Shown here in pieces: positions 45,929 to 59,061 of a DNA stretch of 64,000 nucleotides. Numbering within the stretch: the first letter of the stretch is position 1; each line of letters opens with the position of its first letter. Position numbers and translations under genes: made by a program. Below the pieces are notes generated by a model. The model was given only the letters and a program-made list of their open reading frames with translations. It was not told the origin of the DNA and did not search any database. Origin of the DNA: Dulcicalothrix desertica PCC 7102 (lineage in GTDB: Bacteria > Cyanobacteriota > Cyanobacteriia > Cyanobacteriales > Nostocaceae); assembly GCF_003991905.1 (NCBI RefSeq), contig NZ_RSCL01000001.1, forward strand, positions 744,654 to 808,653, given 5' to 3'.

Positions 45929-47278
45929 TTAATTCGATACTTCACGAATAACGGCGCCATCGTTTAACATATCGCCACCACGAGAAACAATTTCTTGACC
46001 TGCACGTAACTGAGGATGAAAAATAGCAACCTTCTCGCCCATATCAGCGACCATTTGTACTTCTTGCTGTTTCGCTCTACCGTCAGCAACAGTATATACA
46101 AACCATTTATCTTGACGCTTTGTTAATACATCGCGCGACACAACAAAACTAGGTTGATTAGTAGCAGACTGTAAAGTACCAGTAACAGCCATACCAGACA
46201 CCAAACCCCTAGGTATATTATTCAACTGTACCCGAACTCTTTGCCGACGAGAGGCGCCATCAGCACTTGGCACAACACCTGTAATAGTTGCATTACCCCG
46301 CCAGTTAGGCAAAGCGCGCGCAGTTAACTCTACTCTTGTCCCAGCATTAACTTGTCCCGTTAACTCTTCGGGTAATTCCAAAAATACATCAAGTCTATCA
46401 CCAGCAACAAGGCTAGCAATTTCTCCGCCAGTTTGAACTAAATCTCCAACACTAACCTTTCTCTCTTGAACAATACCAGTAGAATTAGAAGTAATTTTAG
46501 TTCTTTGTAAAGCCAATTTAGCTTGATTAACTGCGGCAGCTGCGGCGCCAACTTGAGCGCGTTGTGCTTCCATTTCTTCGCGCGTTGCTCCAGCTTTTGC
46601 TTCCTTTAAAGTCGCTTCTTTCTCAAGACGCTCACCATGTGCATCATCAACTCCGGCTCTTGCTTCAACTAACAACCGTTGAGAAATGGCGCCTTCTCTT
46701 ACTAAATTTCTATTACGCTGCAAATTATCGCGCGCTTCTTGTTCCCGTGCAAGTGTCGAACGTAGTGCAGCTTGACGCTGGGCAATAATTTCTGGACGAG
46801 TACCTACTTCTAAACGCGCCATGTTACTGCGCTGCTGCGCCAACTGTGCCAAAGCTTGTGAAAGTGCAAGTTGCTGGTCGGCATCATCTAATACAGCAAT
46901 TGTCATTCCCGGAGTAACTCTATCACCCGGTTGCACCATAATTTGTTTTAATATTCCGCCAGTTTGCGCGCGGATAGTCGCTTGTTGCGTTGCTTCTACT
47001 TGTCCTAATAACTGGTAGCTACGCATACCTTGCCCAGTAGTTAATGTAGTGGTTTCTACTGGACGTGGAGGTGGAGTTTGTGGTGTTTGTGCTGTTGCAG
47101 GTTGCGATGTTTTACCAGTAGGTGCAAATGTTCGCCAACCAATAACGCCGGCACCGAGTACTAGTCCAGCAAGCAACACTCCGAGCCAAGGTTTTCGAGA
47201 CGGTTTTTCGTCATCAATATCCTCATCCTCAACAATAGCTTGCGTATCTGTAACAATATCGGATTCCTTTGTACTCAT
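45929..47278 (-). CDS. RND efflux periplasmic adaptor (membrane fusion protein, AcrA-like)
   Basis: 449 residues. After an acidic cytoplasmic start (MSTKESDIVTDTQAIVEDEDIDDEK), one membrane helix (LGVLLAGLVLGAGVIGW, about 32-50) anchors it. Then come a lipoyl-like half motif (GQVEATQQATIRAQTGGILKQIMVQPGDRVTPG), an alpha-helical hairpin of about 130 residues, the second half motif ITSNSTGIVQERKVSVGDLVQTG, and beta-barrel domains. It links the pump at 42655 to an outer-membrane channel. First gene of the two-gene operon. Confidence 0.93.
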   Translation of the reverse strand: MSTKESDIVTDTQAIVEDEDIDDEKPSRKPWLGVLLAGLVLGAGVIGWRTFAPTGKTSQPATAQTPQTPPPRPVETTTLTTGQGMRSYQLLGQVEATQQATIRAQTGGILKQIMVQPGDRVTPGMTIAVLDDADQQLALSQALAQLAQQRSNMARLEVGTRPEIIAQRQAALRSTLAREQEARDNLQRNRNLVREGAISQRLLVEARAGVDDAHGERLEKEATLKEAKAGATREEMEAQRAQVGAAAAAVNQAKLALQRTKITSNSTGIVQERKVSVGDLVQTGGEIASLVAGDRLDVFLELPEELTGQVNAGTRVELTARALPNWRGNATITGVVPSADGASRRQRVRVQLNNIPRGLVSGMAVTGTLQSATNQPSFVVSRDVLTKRQDKWFVYTVADGRAKQQEVQMVADMGEKVAIFHPQLRAGQEIVSRGGDMLNDGAVIREVSN

Positions 47279-47676
47279 GGCGCCTCCCTCCCTTGATAAC
47301 GCAGTTAAACCGCAAACCTTCTTAATCTAATAGTTTCGGTAAAATGCATTAAACATACATGAAAAGTTTATGAAAAATTTTTAATAATTTATTTATACTT
47401 TAGATGTTGGATGAAAGAAGTTGGTAGAAGTGGCGCCTATTGCTTTGTTTTTATATAGCATTTTTATATGATTTGCATAAATTATACATACGTAGGTAGA
47501 ATTTTATGAATGATTTAGGAAGGGATTTGAATAATATTCTATTTTAGATATATAGAAATCCTAAATTGTTTTTGCAAAAAATCTAGGTATATGTAAGGTG
47601 GCTTATGCCAACTTACGATATTTCAGAAATCAAACAGTAATCTATAGATAAACATTATTTGGTAGGTTTAAATACA
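47279..47676. other. Divergent intergenic region
   Basis: 398 bp with no coding frame and no strong repeat. It should contain the promoters of the leftward efflux operon and the rightward broken methyltransferase. Confidence 0.5.
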
Positions 47677-48415
47677 ATGTCTGAAGATAAAGAATTTTAT
47701 GATATTCCAGAAGTACTAAAGTATTATATCGCACACCGTAGGCGCCCTGACAACCCGAATGACGCACTCGAACGTCCGATTTTCCTAGAGCTTGCAGGCA
47801 ATGCGCGCAAATCTGGATATTATTGATTTAGGTTGTGGGGATGCTTCATTTGGCAATACAGCTTTACTTCAGGGCGCCCATTCATATGAAGGTATTGAAG
47901 TCTCAAAAGCAATGCTTGATATCGCTCGCCAAACACTTGCAGGAATATTTGGCGAAGTTCGTCATCAAAATATACAAACATGGCAGGCAAAAGCTGAACA
48001 AGTTGATTTAGTGTCGTCACGACTTGTGCTGAATTACATTGAAAACCTTAAACCTGTGTTTCAAGAAATTTATAAAGCGCTTCGTCCTGGTGGACGAGTT
48101 ATTATATCAGTAGAGCATCCTGTTATAACATCAAATTTTGAGAGTTTAGCAGAAGGGCGCCGTACTACCTGGTTGGTTGACAACTACTTTAATTCAGGAG
48201 CAAGAACACACATGTGGCTTGGCTCGGAAGTCACAAAGTATCACCATACTTTAGAAGAATATTTTGACTTGGTTACAGATACTGGTTTTGAGTTAACGCG
48301 CGTGCGAGAATCACGTCCTAAAAAAGAAAATTTTTTGAGCGAGACAGAATACGAACGGCGTTTACGAATTCCACTATTTTTGTTTTTTGCTGCACGTAAG
48401 CCGAAGTCTCAGTGA
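47677..48415 (+). pseudogene. SAM-dependent methyltransferase, frameshifted
   Basis: The first frame (ATG 47677) reads MSEDKEFYDIPEVLKYYIAH, then RRRPDNPNDALERPIFLELAGN, and ends at TGA 47824-47826. The protein continues in another frame from about 47800: ANLDIIDLGCGDASFGNTAL (SAM-binding motif I DLGCGDASFG), LQGAHSYEGIEVSKAML, PGGRVIISVEHPV, to the stop at 48415. The two parts join naturally at LAGN/ANLDIID, so one frameshift near GCGCGC at 47804 has split one gene of about 245 codons. The second half alone holds the whole SAM fold but lacks a good start. Confidence 0.8.
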
Positions 48416-48632
48416 TTACAGCGAAAGTGCCTGTCATTGCTAGTATAATTTATAAAGCATACTTATAAGTAGATAATATGACTTCAAAACAACAATTTAT
48501 ATACAATTTATACGAAGCGTTTAACATAGGCAACGGAAGTAGGTTCATAACAGCGCTAACAAATTCTTGTGATTTTTCGTAAATAAATTTCTTTCATCCT
48601 CCTTAAGATAGGTTTTTTGACTTTTTCTCTGT

Positions 48633-48660
48633 GTAGAGACGCGATTAATCGCGTCTCTAC
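48633..48660. repeat. Perfect 28-bp palindrome, GTAGAGACG family
   Basis: GTAGAGACGCGATT and its exact reverse complement, in the 390-bp gap before the rifamycin phosphotransferase gene. Same family as 15537-15564. The rest of the gap (48416-48806) shows no other feature besides an AT-rich stretch that should hold the promoter. Confidence 0.8.
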
Positions 48661-48752
48661 TTTACTTTGTGGTAAAAAAATTATATATAACAAACTACAA
48701 AATCCTTCATTGGAGGGAGGGAAGATTCTAGAACATGTCTTAATCTATGTAA

Positions 48753-52103
<3,351 letters not shown>

Positions 52104-52285
52104 AATTGTTAACTTCCTGTTGAATTAAAACCAGCAAAATAATCAATCACAATTTCAGGTTACAGAAGCCACTCGCGACTGTGCTATCTAATTCCTGTGA
52201 AACTATCAAATTCTTGCGGTCAAGTTTCCAGCTACTAGGTAAAATCTTTTTGTGACTATGGCGCCTTTGAATTACGGTTAAATCA

Positions 52286-53524
52286 TTAAAAAAACCTTTT
52301 AACTAAATCGTAAGAATATTCAATTACTGCTTCGATGTAAGAAAAATTCAACAGTTCACCTACAAAATAGGTGTTCTTTATTCCTTGCAAATTTTCTAAC
52401 CGCTCGTAAAATTTATTTTCTATATCTACAATATCTACATGAGGAAAATACTTCCATTCAGCAGAAACATATTTTTCTTTTATTGTTGCTCCTATTTTAT
52501 TTAAATCTTCTACCATGATTTTTTCAATATCTTGTTCTTCTTGCCTATCATTTGCAATCACATAAAAATCATAGAGATTTATATCTGGATACCTGCGATA
52601 CCAACACATTATATGACCCTGTTTGTCGGAATAAAAATTACTAGGCAAATACCCTATACTTCTTTTAGGCATATTCTCCATAATTAAAGCAAAAGTCCAA
52701 TATTTATTATACTTAATTTTAGAAAATAATTCCTCCTCATCAAGTGTAGTATCTAAAAAATTTAAAGAATTGTCTAGAGGACAAGCTAGAATAAGTTTGT
52801 CGAATTCCAAAACTTCTGTTTGAGTTTCAACTTGTATTGTTTCATTCCTTTTTATATTATTTATTTGCTGTTGATAGCGAACATCAAATTGTTCTGCCAT
52901 TTTTTTCTAAACATTAGCAGACCCATCTAAAAATATAAAACCAGTTTGTGTTATTACTGATAGTACAAGAGGAAGTTTAAGAAATTTTAAATAATATGCT
53001 GTTGACACCTTATCAAAATATCCATATCCATAAGCAGCACAAACTGAATTGGAAAATTTTTCAAATAACTCTAACTTATTCTGTTTACAAAAGCACTCAA
53101 AAGATTTAATTAGCTCATTATTGATATTTTTAAAGCCTGGTTTAAAGATTTTTATATACTTGAACTGTAAATATGGTAACTTCACAAATACTTGCCATAA
53201 AAATTTTATTGTTTCTAATTTACTAATTAGTTCTATCTGCTCTCCACTACTATTAAAAAAAGCTCTGTCTTTAGTAAGAGGCGCCACCTTTAATCCTAAG
53301 TAGTTAATAATATCAAGAGTTTTTTGAGAACAATAAGGAATAACTACTGCACCAAGCTCAAAATTACGACCTTGATAGTAAAAAGTGTGACATTTGCCGC
53401 CTGCGTATGTTTCTTTTTCTAGTAAGGTAATATTTTTATACCCTTTTTTTCTGAGAGCTAAAGCTGCACTAAGTCCTGCGGCGCCAGCACCAATAATGCC
53501 AATTCTCGTATTATTACTTAACAT
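52286..53524 (-). pseudogene. FAD-dependent amine oxidase-like oxidoreductase split by an amber codon
   Basis: Two pieces in the same reading frame. The first, 53524 to 52907, starts LSNNTRIGIIGAGAAGLSAALALRKKGYK (Rossmann GxGxxG, then LLEKETYAGGKCHT) and ends GSANV-TAG. The second, 52906 to 52286, continues KKMAEQFDVRYQQQI, FDKLILACPLD and ends GELLNFSYIEAVIEYSYDLVKRFF with an FAD-binding end motif. A single TGG-to-TAG change (Trp to stop) would explain the split. Together they give about 412 residues, a normal length. Reinitiation at the Met two codons after the amber is possible, but the halves would have to reassemble. Confidence 0.75.
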
Positions 53525-53640
53525 AGTTTAGCCGCAAAAACAACTATAATTATAAATTAAAATCGCCAACTTTAAGACTTTTTGGTAAGTAATCACACAA
53601 GTGAATATAATTAGGATTAAACGCAATTAAGTTTGCCTGT

Positions 53641-54516
53641 ATGAAAAGTTCTGCTACCCGCCCAACTCTTAAGGATTGCTTACCCTGCTTATCTAGCGAA
53701 TCGCAAGGCTGGGAGAATATTGTAGTTGAGAAATTTCAACATCAGAAAGGAGAAGGAAATTGTAGCTACAGTTCGGAGCATACAATTTGTCTGTCGCTTG
53801 CCCCTCGTCCAGTTCGCTTAATGCAAATTCAGGGTGATAAAACCTATACAGGGCTATACGGCAAAGGGGACATTTCTATTACACCAGCCAAAGTACCTTT
53901 TTTCGGGCGCTGGGATGGAGAAGATCACTATTTACAAATTCGGATTGCATCTGGGTTTATTCAAACTGTCGCCCTTGAAGCTCTAGCAATTAACCCCGAT
54001 AACTTAGAATTACAGTCAGAATTTCGGATTCGTGATCCACAGATTGAGGCAATTGGCATGATGCTGCTAACTGAACTTCAACAGGGCAATTCAGGCAGCA
54101 AGCTCTACATTGATTCCTTAGCAAACGTTTTAGCAGTACACTTAATTAGACAATACGCTACCACCAAACCGCAGATTCCCATTTTTGAAGGTGGATTATC
54201 TGAACGGCAACTATTACAAATCTTAGATTATATCCACGAACATCTACATAAAGATATCAAGCTTATTGATTTAGCAGGTCTATTGGGTATCAGTCAATTT
54301 CATTTTAGCCATTTATTCAAACAATCTCTTGGCACAACTCCCTATCAATATTTGCTTCAACAACGGGTGGAACGCGCGAAGCAATTATTGAAACAAAATA
54401 ATCACTCGATTATGGAAATAGCTTTTTTATGTGGTTTTAATAGTCACAGCCACTTGAGTAAACAGTTTCGGCAACTCGCAGGCATGACACCGAAAGCTTA
54501 TAGAACGCTAAAATAA
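53641..54516 (+). CDS. AraC-family transcriptional regulator
   Basis: 291 residues. The C-terminal 100 residues hold both helix-turn-helix units: IDLAGLLGISQFHFSHLFKQSLGTTPYQYL and IMEIAFLCGFNSHSHLSKQFRQLAGMTPKAYR, the AraC signature. The N-terminal domain (about 1-185) contains CLSLAPRPVRLMQIQGDKTYTGLYGKGDISITPAKVPFFGRW, a cupin-like sensor. It is transcribed divergently from the split flavoprotein, 116 bp apart, so it may have controlled that gene (inference). Confidence 0.9.
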   Translation: MKSSATRPTLKDCLPCLSSESQGWENIVVEKFQHQKGEGNCSYSSEHTICLSLAPRPVRLMQIQGDKTYTGLYGKGDISITPAKVPFFGRWDGEDHYLQIRIASGFIQTVALEALAINPDNLELQSEFRIRDPQIEAIGMMLLTELQQGNSGSKLYIDSLANVLAVHLIRQYATTKPQIPIFEGGLSERQLLQILDYIHEHLHKDIKLIDLAGLLGISQFHFSHLFKQSLGTTPYQYLLQQRVERAKQLLKQNNHSIMEIAFLCGFNSHSHLSKQFRQLAGMTPKAYRTLK

Positions 54517-54572
54517 GCTAGCTACTATAGTAAACACTGATATAACTTTAATTACCAACTATAAACACAAAG

Positions 54573-54855
54573 CTAACGCATCTTATTTATCGACTCAGTA
54601 AATCTTGGTGTTTTCATGTTATGTAATATTTCATTCAATATAACTTTTCCAAACAATAATTGTCCTTCGTATGACATCAATGAAATTTCTCTGGCGCCAA
54701 CTTGCCGATAAAATTCTCGGAGACGGGGAGTATCCATGCTCAAAACGCATACTGAATTTTTCGGCTGTAAAGATAATGCAAATTTCAGAAATATCATCGC
54801 GTAAAACATGTGACAAACCTGCTGCATCAGGAAGAAGCGCTAATCCATTGAACAA
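54573..54855 (-). pseudogene. Frameshifted fragment, possibly an N-acyltransferase-like gene
   Basis: Two overlapping frames give parts of one protein: MFNGLALLPDAAGLSHVLRD followed by DISEICIIFTAEKFSMRFEHG in one, then DTPRLREFYRQVGAREISLM and SYEGQLLFGKVILNEILHNM in the other. The RxFYRQVGAREI phrase resembles the C-terminal core of GNAT-type acyltransferases, but this is a weak assignment. Both start and frame are damaged. Confidence 0.4.
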
Positions 54856-55108
54856 GTTGAATGATTATACCGTTTGGGTCTTTAACCTGAAAAAACCTTT
54901 CGCCCCAAAGTTCGGTTTGAATTGGCGTTATAATTGGCGCCCCTTCTTTTTGTAATCGACTATATTCGCTATCGATGTCATCCACCACGAAGACAATCAG
55001 CAAACCATCTGCTCGATGTCCGCGCATATGGGTTGGTTTAAAAGTTTTTAGCCCAGTTTGAAGGAAAATAAGGTTGAAACCAGCATCTTGCCTAGAGACT
55101 AAAAAATT
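54827..55108 (-). pseudogene. 5'-truncated VOC (glyoxalase/bleomycin-resistance fold) protein
   Basis: An open frame from 55108 reads FLVSRQDAGFNLIFLQTGLK, then PTHMRGHRADGLLIVFVVDD, then APIITPIQTELWGERFFQVKDPNG and IIIQLVQW. This is the C-terminal two thirds of a VOC-superfamily protein (FVVDDxDxEYxRL, WGxRxFQVxDPNG with a metal-binding Glu). No start codon precedes the conserved part; a TAG lies at 55109-55111. The Met at 55025-55027 would give only 66 residues. Confidence 0.7.
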
Positions 55109-55335
55109 CTATATTACAATGTAACACACAAAAATTTAATTCGGTCAAAAATATCGAAAAAAATTGGGCAGCATCAGCCTTGTAGTATGTATTAGGAGGC
55201 AATGATTATACATCAGTCTTAGGGCTGATATATATATTTTAAGTCGCAGGCAGGGTCTCCTACCTCACCGGAATGCACGCCTGTCTAGAAATCGGGCTTC
55301 TTGACAAAGACTTTGCTATAAATAGGTGCAGGCTT
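55109..55335. other. Non-coding stretch with repeat debris
   Basis: Contains a half-site ATCGGGCTTCTTGACAAAGA (55287 on) related to the palindromic element at 10631-10730. No gene seen. Confidence 0.4.
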
Positions 55336-56514
55336 TCAATCCTTCGGTGTTAATAACGGCAAACGATACCAACCAAAAATGGCTAATGCTATTAGCAAGC
55401 AACCGAACTGTATAATCACCTGTTCAACATTCAATAACTCGGTCATAACCCCAGCCAGTAACAAACCAAAAGGACCACCAATAAAGTGAATAGCATTAAA
55501 TGATGTAAAAACTTTTCCTGCTATTATTTCTGGTGTTTCTTCAAGCAAAATTGTTTGGGACAAAGGATTACCCGCTCCCAATAATAAGCCAGCTAAACCT
55601 GTGGATAATATGACTTGGTACTGATTAGTGGCAAAGGCGCCAAGCATAATAGAACCTCCTGTTAAAAGTAACCCACCATAATAAAGTGCTGAACGTGAAA
55701 ATCTATTGGAAAGCAGTGAGAAAGATGTTGCACCAATTGTTGCCGCCAATCCAAATACTGATAAGCTAATGCCAAGTAATGTATTGCTACCAAACTTACT
55801 CGTCGCCAACACAGGTAGAAGTAGGCTCAAAAATGGCAGGATAACAAAATTTGCAACCATACCAACAATTGTTAAAGGTCTAATTTCAGGGTGCTTCAAG
55901 ATAAACTTTATACCCGATAGTGCAGCATCTTCGGCGCCTCTTGATACTTGAACTCGTCTTGGTATTGCAATCAAAAATATACCCGCACAGACTAAAAAAG
56001 TAGCAGCATTAATGAAAAACGTATTGATGATTCCAGTTGCACTAATCAAACCAACACCAATAATAGGGCCAAGAAAATCAGCCCCATTTTCAAGTCCTCC
56101 TCGCCATGAGTTGATTTTTTGTAATGATTTACCCGATAAAGAAGCCAAACTTGGTACTAATGTTTGTCTAGCTGATGTTCCTGTTGGGTCAAACAACGCT
56201 CCTAAGAATACCAATAGAAAAATCAATAATGTGGAAACTTCATCAAAGTAAATAAAAGCCAATGGCAAGGCAAGAACAGAAAAAAAACTTAATATATCTG
56301 CTGTGACGCTGGTATTCCAGGCGCCGAATCTATCAATCGCGCGTCCACCTACAATAGCAGCCAATACTATCGGGATGATGTTGCCAACACTGGCAATTCC
56401 AGTAATCAAGGGAGAATGAGTATATTGTAATACTAGTATAGGAATTGCAACAGCAGCGATTTGATTTCCTAAGAGAGACAATGATTCTGCAACGATTAAG
56501 CTAATTATTGACAT
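55336..56514 (-). CDS. MFS exporter, macrolide efflux (Mef)-like
   Basis: 392 residues from ATG 56512-56514 (MSIISLIVAESLSLLGNQIAAVAIPILVLQ); a longer upstream frame is low-complexity and opposite the neighbour's promoter, so I rejected it. About 12 hydrophobic helices, and the MFS loop motif GGRAIDRFGAWNTSVTADI after helix 2. It resembles the DHA3-type drug exporters that include Mef proteins. Its divergent partner is a macrolide phosphotransferase, and mef-mph neighbourhoods are well known in resistance islands, which supports macrolide export (inference). Confidence 0.75.
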   Translation of the reverse strand: MSIISLIVAESLSLLGNQIAAVAIPILVLQYTHSPLITGIASVGNIIPIVLAAIVGGRAIDRFGAWNTSVTADILSFFSVLALPLAFIYFDEVSTLLIFLLVFLGALFDPTGTSARQTLVPSLASLSGKSLQKINSWRGGLENGADFLGPIIGVGLISATGIINTFFINAATFLVCAGIFLIAIPRRVQVSRGAEDAALSGIKFILKHPEIRPLTIVGMVANFVILPFLSLLLPVLATSKFGSNTLLGISLSVFGLAATIGATSFSLLSNRFSRSALYYGGLLLTGGSIMLGAFATNQYQVILSTGLAGLLLGAGNPLSQTILLEETPEIIAGKVFTSFNAIHFIGGPFGLLLAGVMTELLNVEQVIIQFGCLLIALAIFGWYRLPLLTPKD

Positions 56515-56590
56515 TGAACGAACATTAGATTCGATATATATTATGTTACAAATGTAGTATAAAATGAAAAAAGGTGTGATAATCAAATAT
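56515..56590. promoter_or_regulatory. Divergent promoter region of the MFS/mph pair
   Basis: Only 76 bp separate the two start codons. It is AT-rich, with TATATA, TTATGTTACAAATG and TATAAA elements that could serve as -10 boxes in both directions. A short open frame (MKKGVIIKY) runs into the mph start from ATG 56564 and would add nine residues. Confidence 0.4.
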
Positions 56591-57508
56591 ATGAGCGAAA
56601 ATACAAAAACACAGCAAGAAGTACTTGAGTTAGCCCATAAACACGGTTTGAGGATACAACCAGATTCCCTAAAATTCAATAAATCGGGGCTTGATTTTGA
56701 AGTCGTGTTGGCGACTTCTTGTGAAGGAGAACGCTGGATTTTACGTTTTCCTAGACGGGAAGATGTTCTGCCATTGGTAGATAAGGAAAAACGCACGCTT
56801 ACGCTAATTGCTCCCCTTCTAACTGTGGAAGTACCGCGATGGTTCGTTTCTACGGATGAACTTATTGCTTATAAAGCATTAAATGGCGTACCTGCTGGCA
56901 CAATTGATTCCGAAGCAAAAGCTTATATTTGGGAAATTGATGAAACCAACGTGCCTAATCAATTCCATGAATCGTTGGCTAGGGGCTTGGTTTCTCTTCA
57001 TCAAGTCAGTATCGAGAAAGCGCGTGCAGTTGGTCTTCCGGTTGAAACCATCGAGGACGTGCGCGCGGGGATGAAGCGGAGAATGGATACAGTAAAGTGC
57101 GAGTATACCATTGGTGAAAAGTTATGGAACCGCTGGCAAAATTGGCTCGAAAGTGATGTGCTTTGGCCGTCCAATACAGCGTTAACTCATGGTGATTTAC
57201 ATGCTGGGCATATTTTTATTAATGCACAGGCACAGGTTATCGGCTTTATTGACTGGACTGAAGCAGCTGTCACTGACCGAGCAATTGATTTTGTTGCCCA
57301 CTACCACACGTTCGGTAAAGATGCTCTTGATAAACTGATCTTGGCATACGAATTAGCTGGTGGGCACGTTTGGGCAAAGATGGCAGAGCATGTAATTGAA
57401 CTAACTGCTTCTTATCCAATCGCAATTGCAGAATTTGCCCTGAAGTCGGGCTTGGATGAATACAAGGAGATGGCTAGGCAGTCACTTTGCGCTTTGGATT
57501 CGGAGTAA
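56591..57508 (+). CDS. mph: Macrolide 2'-phosphotransferase
   Basis: 305 residues from ATG 56591 (MSENTKTQQEVLELAHKHGLRIQ); the 56564 ATG nine codons earlier is less likely by family comparison. NKSGLDFEVVLATSCEGERWILRFPRRED gives the Mph N-lobe (GLDF, then the ATP-binding RFPRR), THGDLHAGHIFIN is the catalytic loop (near residue 200), and IGFIDWTEAAVTDRAIDFVAHY the metal-binding motif. This pattern matches Mph enzymes, especially chromosomal ones of Bacillus type. They inactivate macrolides using GTP. It contains no GGCGCC site. Substrate range cannot be judged from sequence. Confidence 0.85.
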   Translation: MSENTKTQQEVLELAHKHGLRIQPDSLKFNKSGLDFEVVLATSCEGERWILRFPRREDVLPLVDKEKRTLTLIAPLLTVEVPRWFVSTDELIAYKALNGVPAGTIDSEAKAYIWEIDETNVPNQFHESLARGLVSLHQVSIEKARAVGLPVETIEDVRAGMKRRMDTVKCEYTIGEKLWNRWQNWLESDVLWPSNTALTHGDLHAGHIFINAQAQVIGFIDWTEAAVTDRAIDFVAHYHTFGKDALDKLILAYELAGGHVWAKMAEHVIELTASYPIAIAEFALKSGLDEYKEMARQSLCALDSE

Positions 57509-57812
57509 TTTGCTATACACACAGTCATTTTAAATGATTACCCAAAGTTGCTGGTCAAATTTCATCCTTTGCGGCAATTCTAACAAATGTGTCATAGACA
57601 AACTAAGGCTAAAGGAAGTCAGCATGATTGTTAGAAATCGCCATATTTGTGTGAGTGTGATTTGCCCGTTAGCTTACAACAATAATATAGATTTTAATTA
57701 TACAAATTGATGGTAAGACGGCGCCACTACCAAAGGGCATAATTAACTAATTATTCATTCTTTGTGTTTTTTGTGCCTTTGTGATTCATTCCTCTTCTCT
57801 CTGTGTTCTCAA
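57509..57812. other. Convergent intergenic region
   Basis: 304 bp between the convergent mph and kinase-like genes. No gene and no clear terminator hairpin; one GGCGCC and an AT-rich CTTTGTG-type stretch near 57760-57790. Confidence 0.4.
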
Positions 57813-58922
57813 CTATCCACCCTGGAAGACATTACCAGAAAGAAAACCCGTTTCTTTGAGCAGGCGCCTTAATTCTACATGAGGAAGTTTCGTATCTTTG
57901 AGTTTATTACCCCACATCTGGGCAAAGAAGTTTTGCATCAGGGTTATAATGCTGCGGTATTTGACAATAGTTGCAACATAGTATTCATCTAACTTTACAA
58001 CTCCATCAACATGTATTTGTTCGATGTTGTCGAGTAATATAGAGCGCAGTTCATAATATTTTAAGCTTTCTTTAATGCCATATTTTTGTATTATCCTGCG
58101 TTTATCGTCTTCCGAACATGAATTATAAGGTGCCCAAATCAGATGCCCAACATTCCGCAGAACTTCTCCATAGTCATAAAATGTATTTTGCTCAAAGAAA
58201 GACTCTTCTTCATTCGTTAAGGCAAAACTTTTATCAAGTACCAAACCAAAATCTGTCAAATATATTTGCTCACCATCGGTGAGAATATTTTGAAAATGCG
58301 CGTCGAAGTGAATAATTCCTGATTTCCTCAAAAAGTCAATCGTCGTGCATAAATCATCTAGGGCTTTTTGAAGTTTACTAGGATTTTTTTGTAGCCATTT
58401 ATCCAGAAGATATGGTATGTATTCTAGAAAGATAACCAACTCATAGTTAGCATTTGCTCTATCTAACACATAGTTTTTAACGTTAGTATTATTACCCCAT
58501 TGTTCCATATTTACACTATTCGCACGGCGCCCAAAAAAAGGAATAATCCGATAATGGTACATTAGTGGAAAGGTAGCAATTGCCTCTTCTAACACCCAGT
58601 GAGTTGTTTTGATACAAGTAATAAGCTCACGGAAGACTCCAAAACCAGTGGAACCAAAACCATAATTATACGATGTCGGCAGGTTATAGAAGTTTTTGGT
58701 AGAGAATAGGTTGTTATATTCAAGGTTTGTAACCGGAATACGTTTTACAAAGACTTTAGATTGTCCAAAAACTATAGCCTGATTTTGACCCCAACCTGTA
58801 CTTGACTCATTTGACTCATTATTCTCCAACAGAGAACACAATTGTGCATTATCCAATTGAGCAATTTGTGAACTAAGCGTAAAATACCTTTTCCTTCTAA
58901 GTTCTGTATCTTGATGAACCAT
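57813..58922 (-). CDS. Protein-kinase-fold protein of unknown target
   Basis: 369 residues. IVFGQSKVFVKRIPVTNLEYNN holds a candidate ATP-binding Lys, and GIIHFDAHFQNILTDGEQIYLTDFGLVLD gives a catalytic loop (H-F-D-A-H-x-x-N, Asp near residue 205) and DFG (near 225). HFDAHxxN differs from the usual HRDLKxxN and is nearer to atypical kinases. The C-terminal 100 residues are helical. No signal peptide. It lies just downstream (same strand) of the ABC exporter gene and might form one unit with it, although about 240 bp with a small TIR element separate them. Confidence 0.7.
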   Translation of the reverse strand: MVHQDTELRRKRYFTLSSQIAQLDNAQLCSLLENNESNESSTGWGQNQAIVFGQSKVFVKRIPVTNLEYNNLFSTKNFYNLPTSYNYGFGSTGFGVFRELITCIKTTHWVLEEAIATFPLMYHYRIIPFFGRRANSVNMEQWGNNTNVKNYVLDRANANYELVIFLEYIPYLLDKWLQKNPSKLQKALDDLCTTIDFLRKSGIIHFDAHFQNILTDGEQIYLTDFGLVLDKSFALTNEEESFFEQNTFYDYGEVLRNVGHLIWAPYNSCSEDDKRRIIQKYGIKESLKYYELRSILLDNIEQIHVDGVVKLDEYYVATIVKYRSIITLMQNFFAQMWGNKLKDTKLPHVELRRLLKETGFLSGNVFQGG

Positions 58923-58950
58923 TTTTCTTTGTTTACATTATTGACACTAT

Positions 58951-58980
58951 CTAGAGACAAGGGTTCAATCGCGTCTCTAC
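58951..58980. repeat. Degenerate palindrome, GTAGAGACG family
   Basis: CTAGAGACAAGGGTTC...AATCGCGTCTCTAC, an eroded copy of the palindrome seen perfect at 15537 and 48633, located just upstream of the kinase-like gene start. Confidence 0.6.
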
Positions 58981-59061
58981 CAACCAATATCGCTGGACAT
59001 CACCGAGAAAGCAACTTCATCTGGAGTACCACTGCGTTTTAACTCAATATGAGGACGATTC
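58978..59061 (-). pseudogene. C-terminal coding remnant cut by the 59062 element
   Basis: Reading leftward without a stop, this stretch encodes NRPHIELKRSGTPDEVAFSV then MSSDIGW-TAG. Its upstream side is formed by the terminal repeat of the 91-bp element (giving LTEQYW). It looks like the tail of a lost gene; I do not recognise the family. Confidence 0.4.

Noticed and set aside
56515-56796. 94-residue N-terminal extension of the MFS exporter
   Set aside because: It runs antisense into the mph gene and is low-complexity; the MSIISLIVAES start gives a normal first membrane helix.
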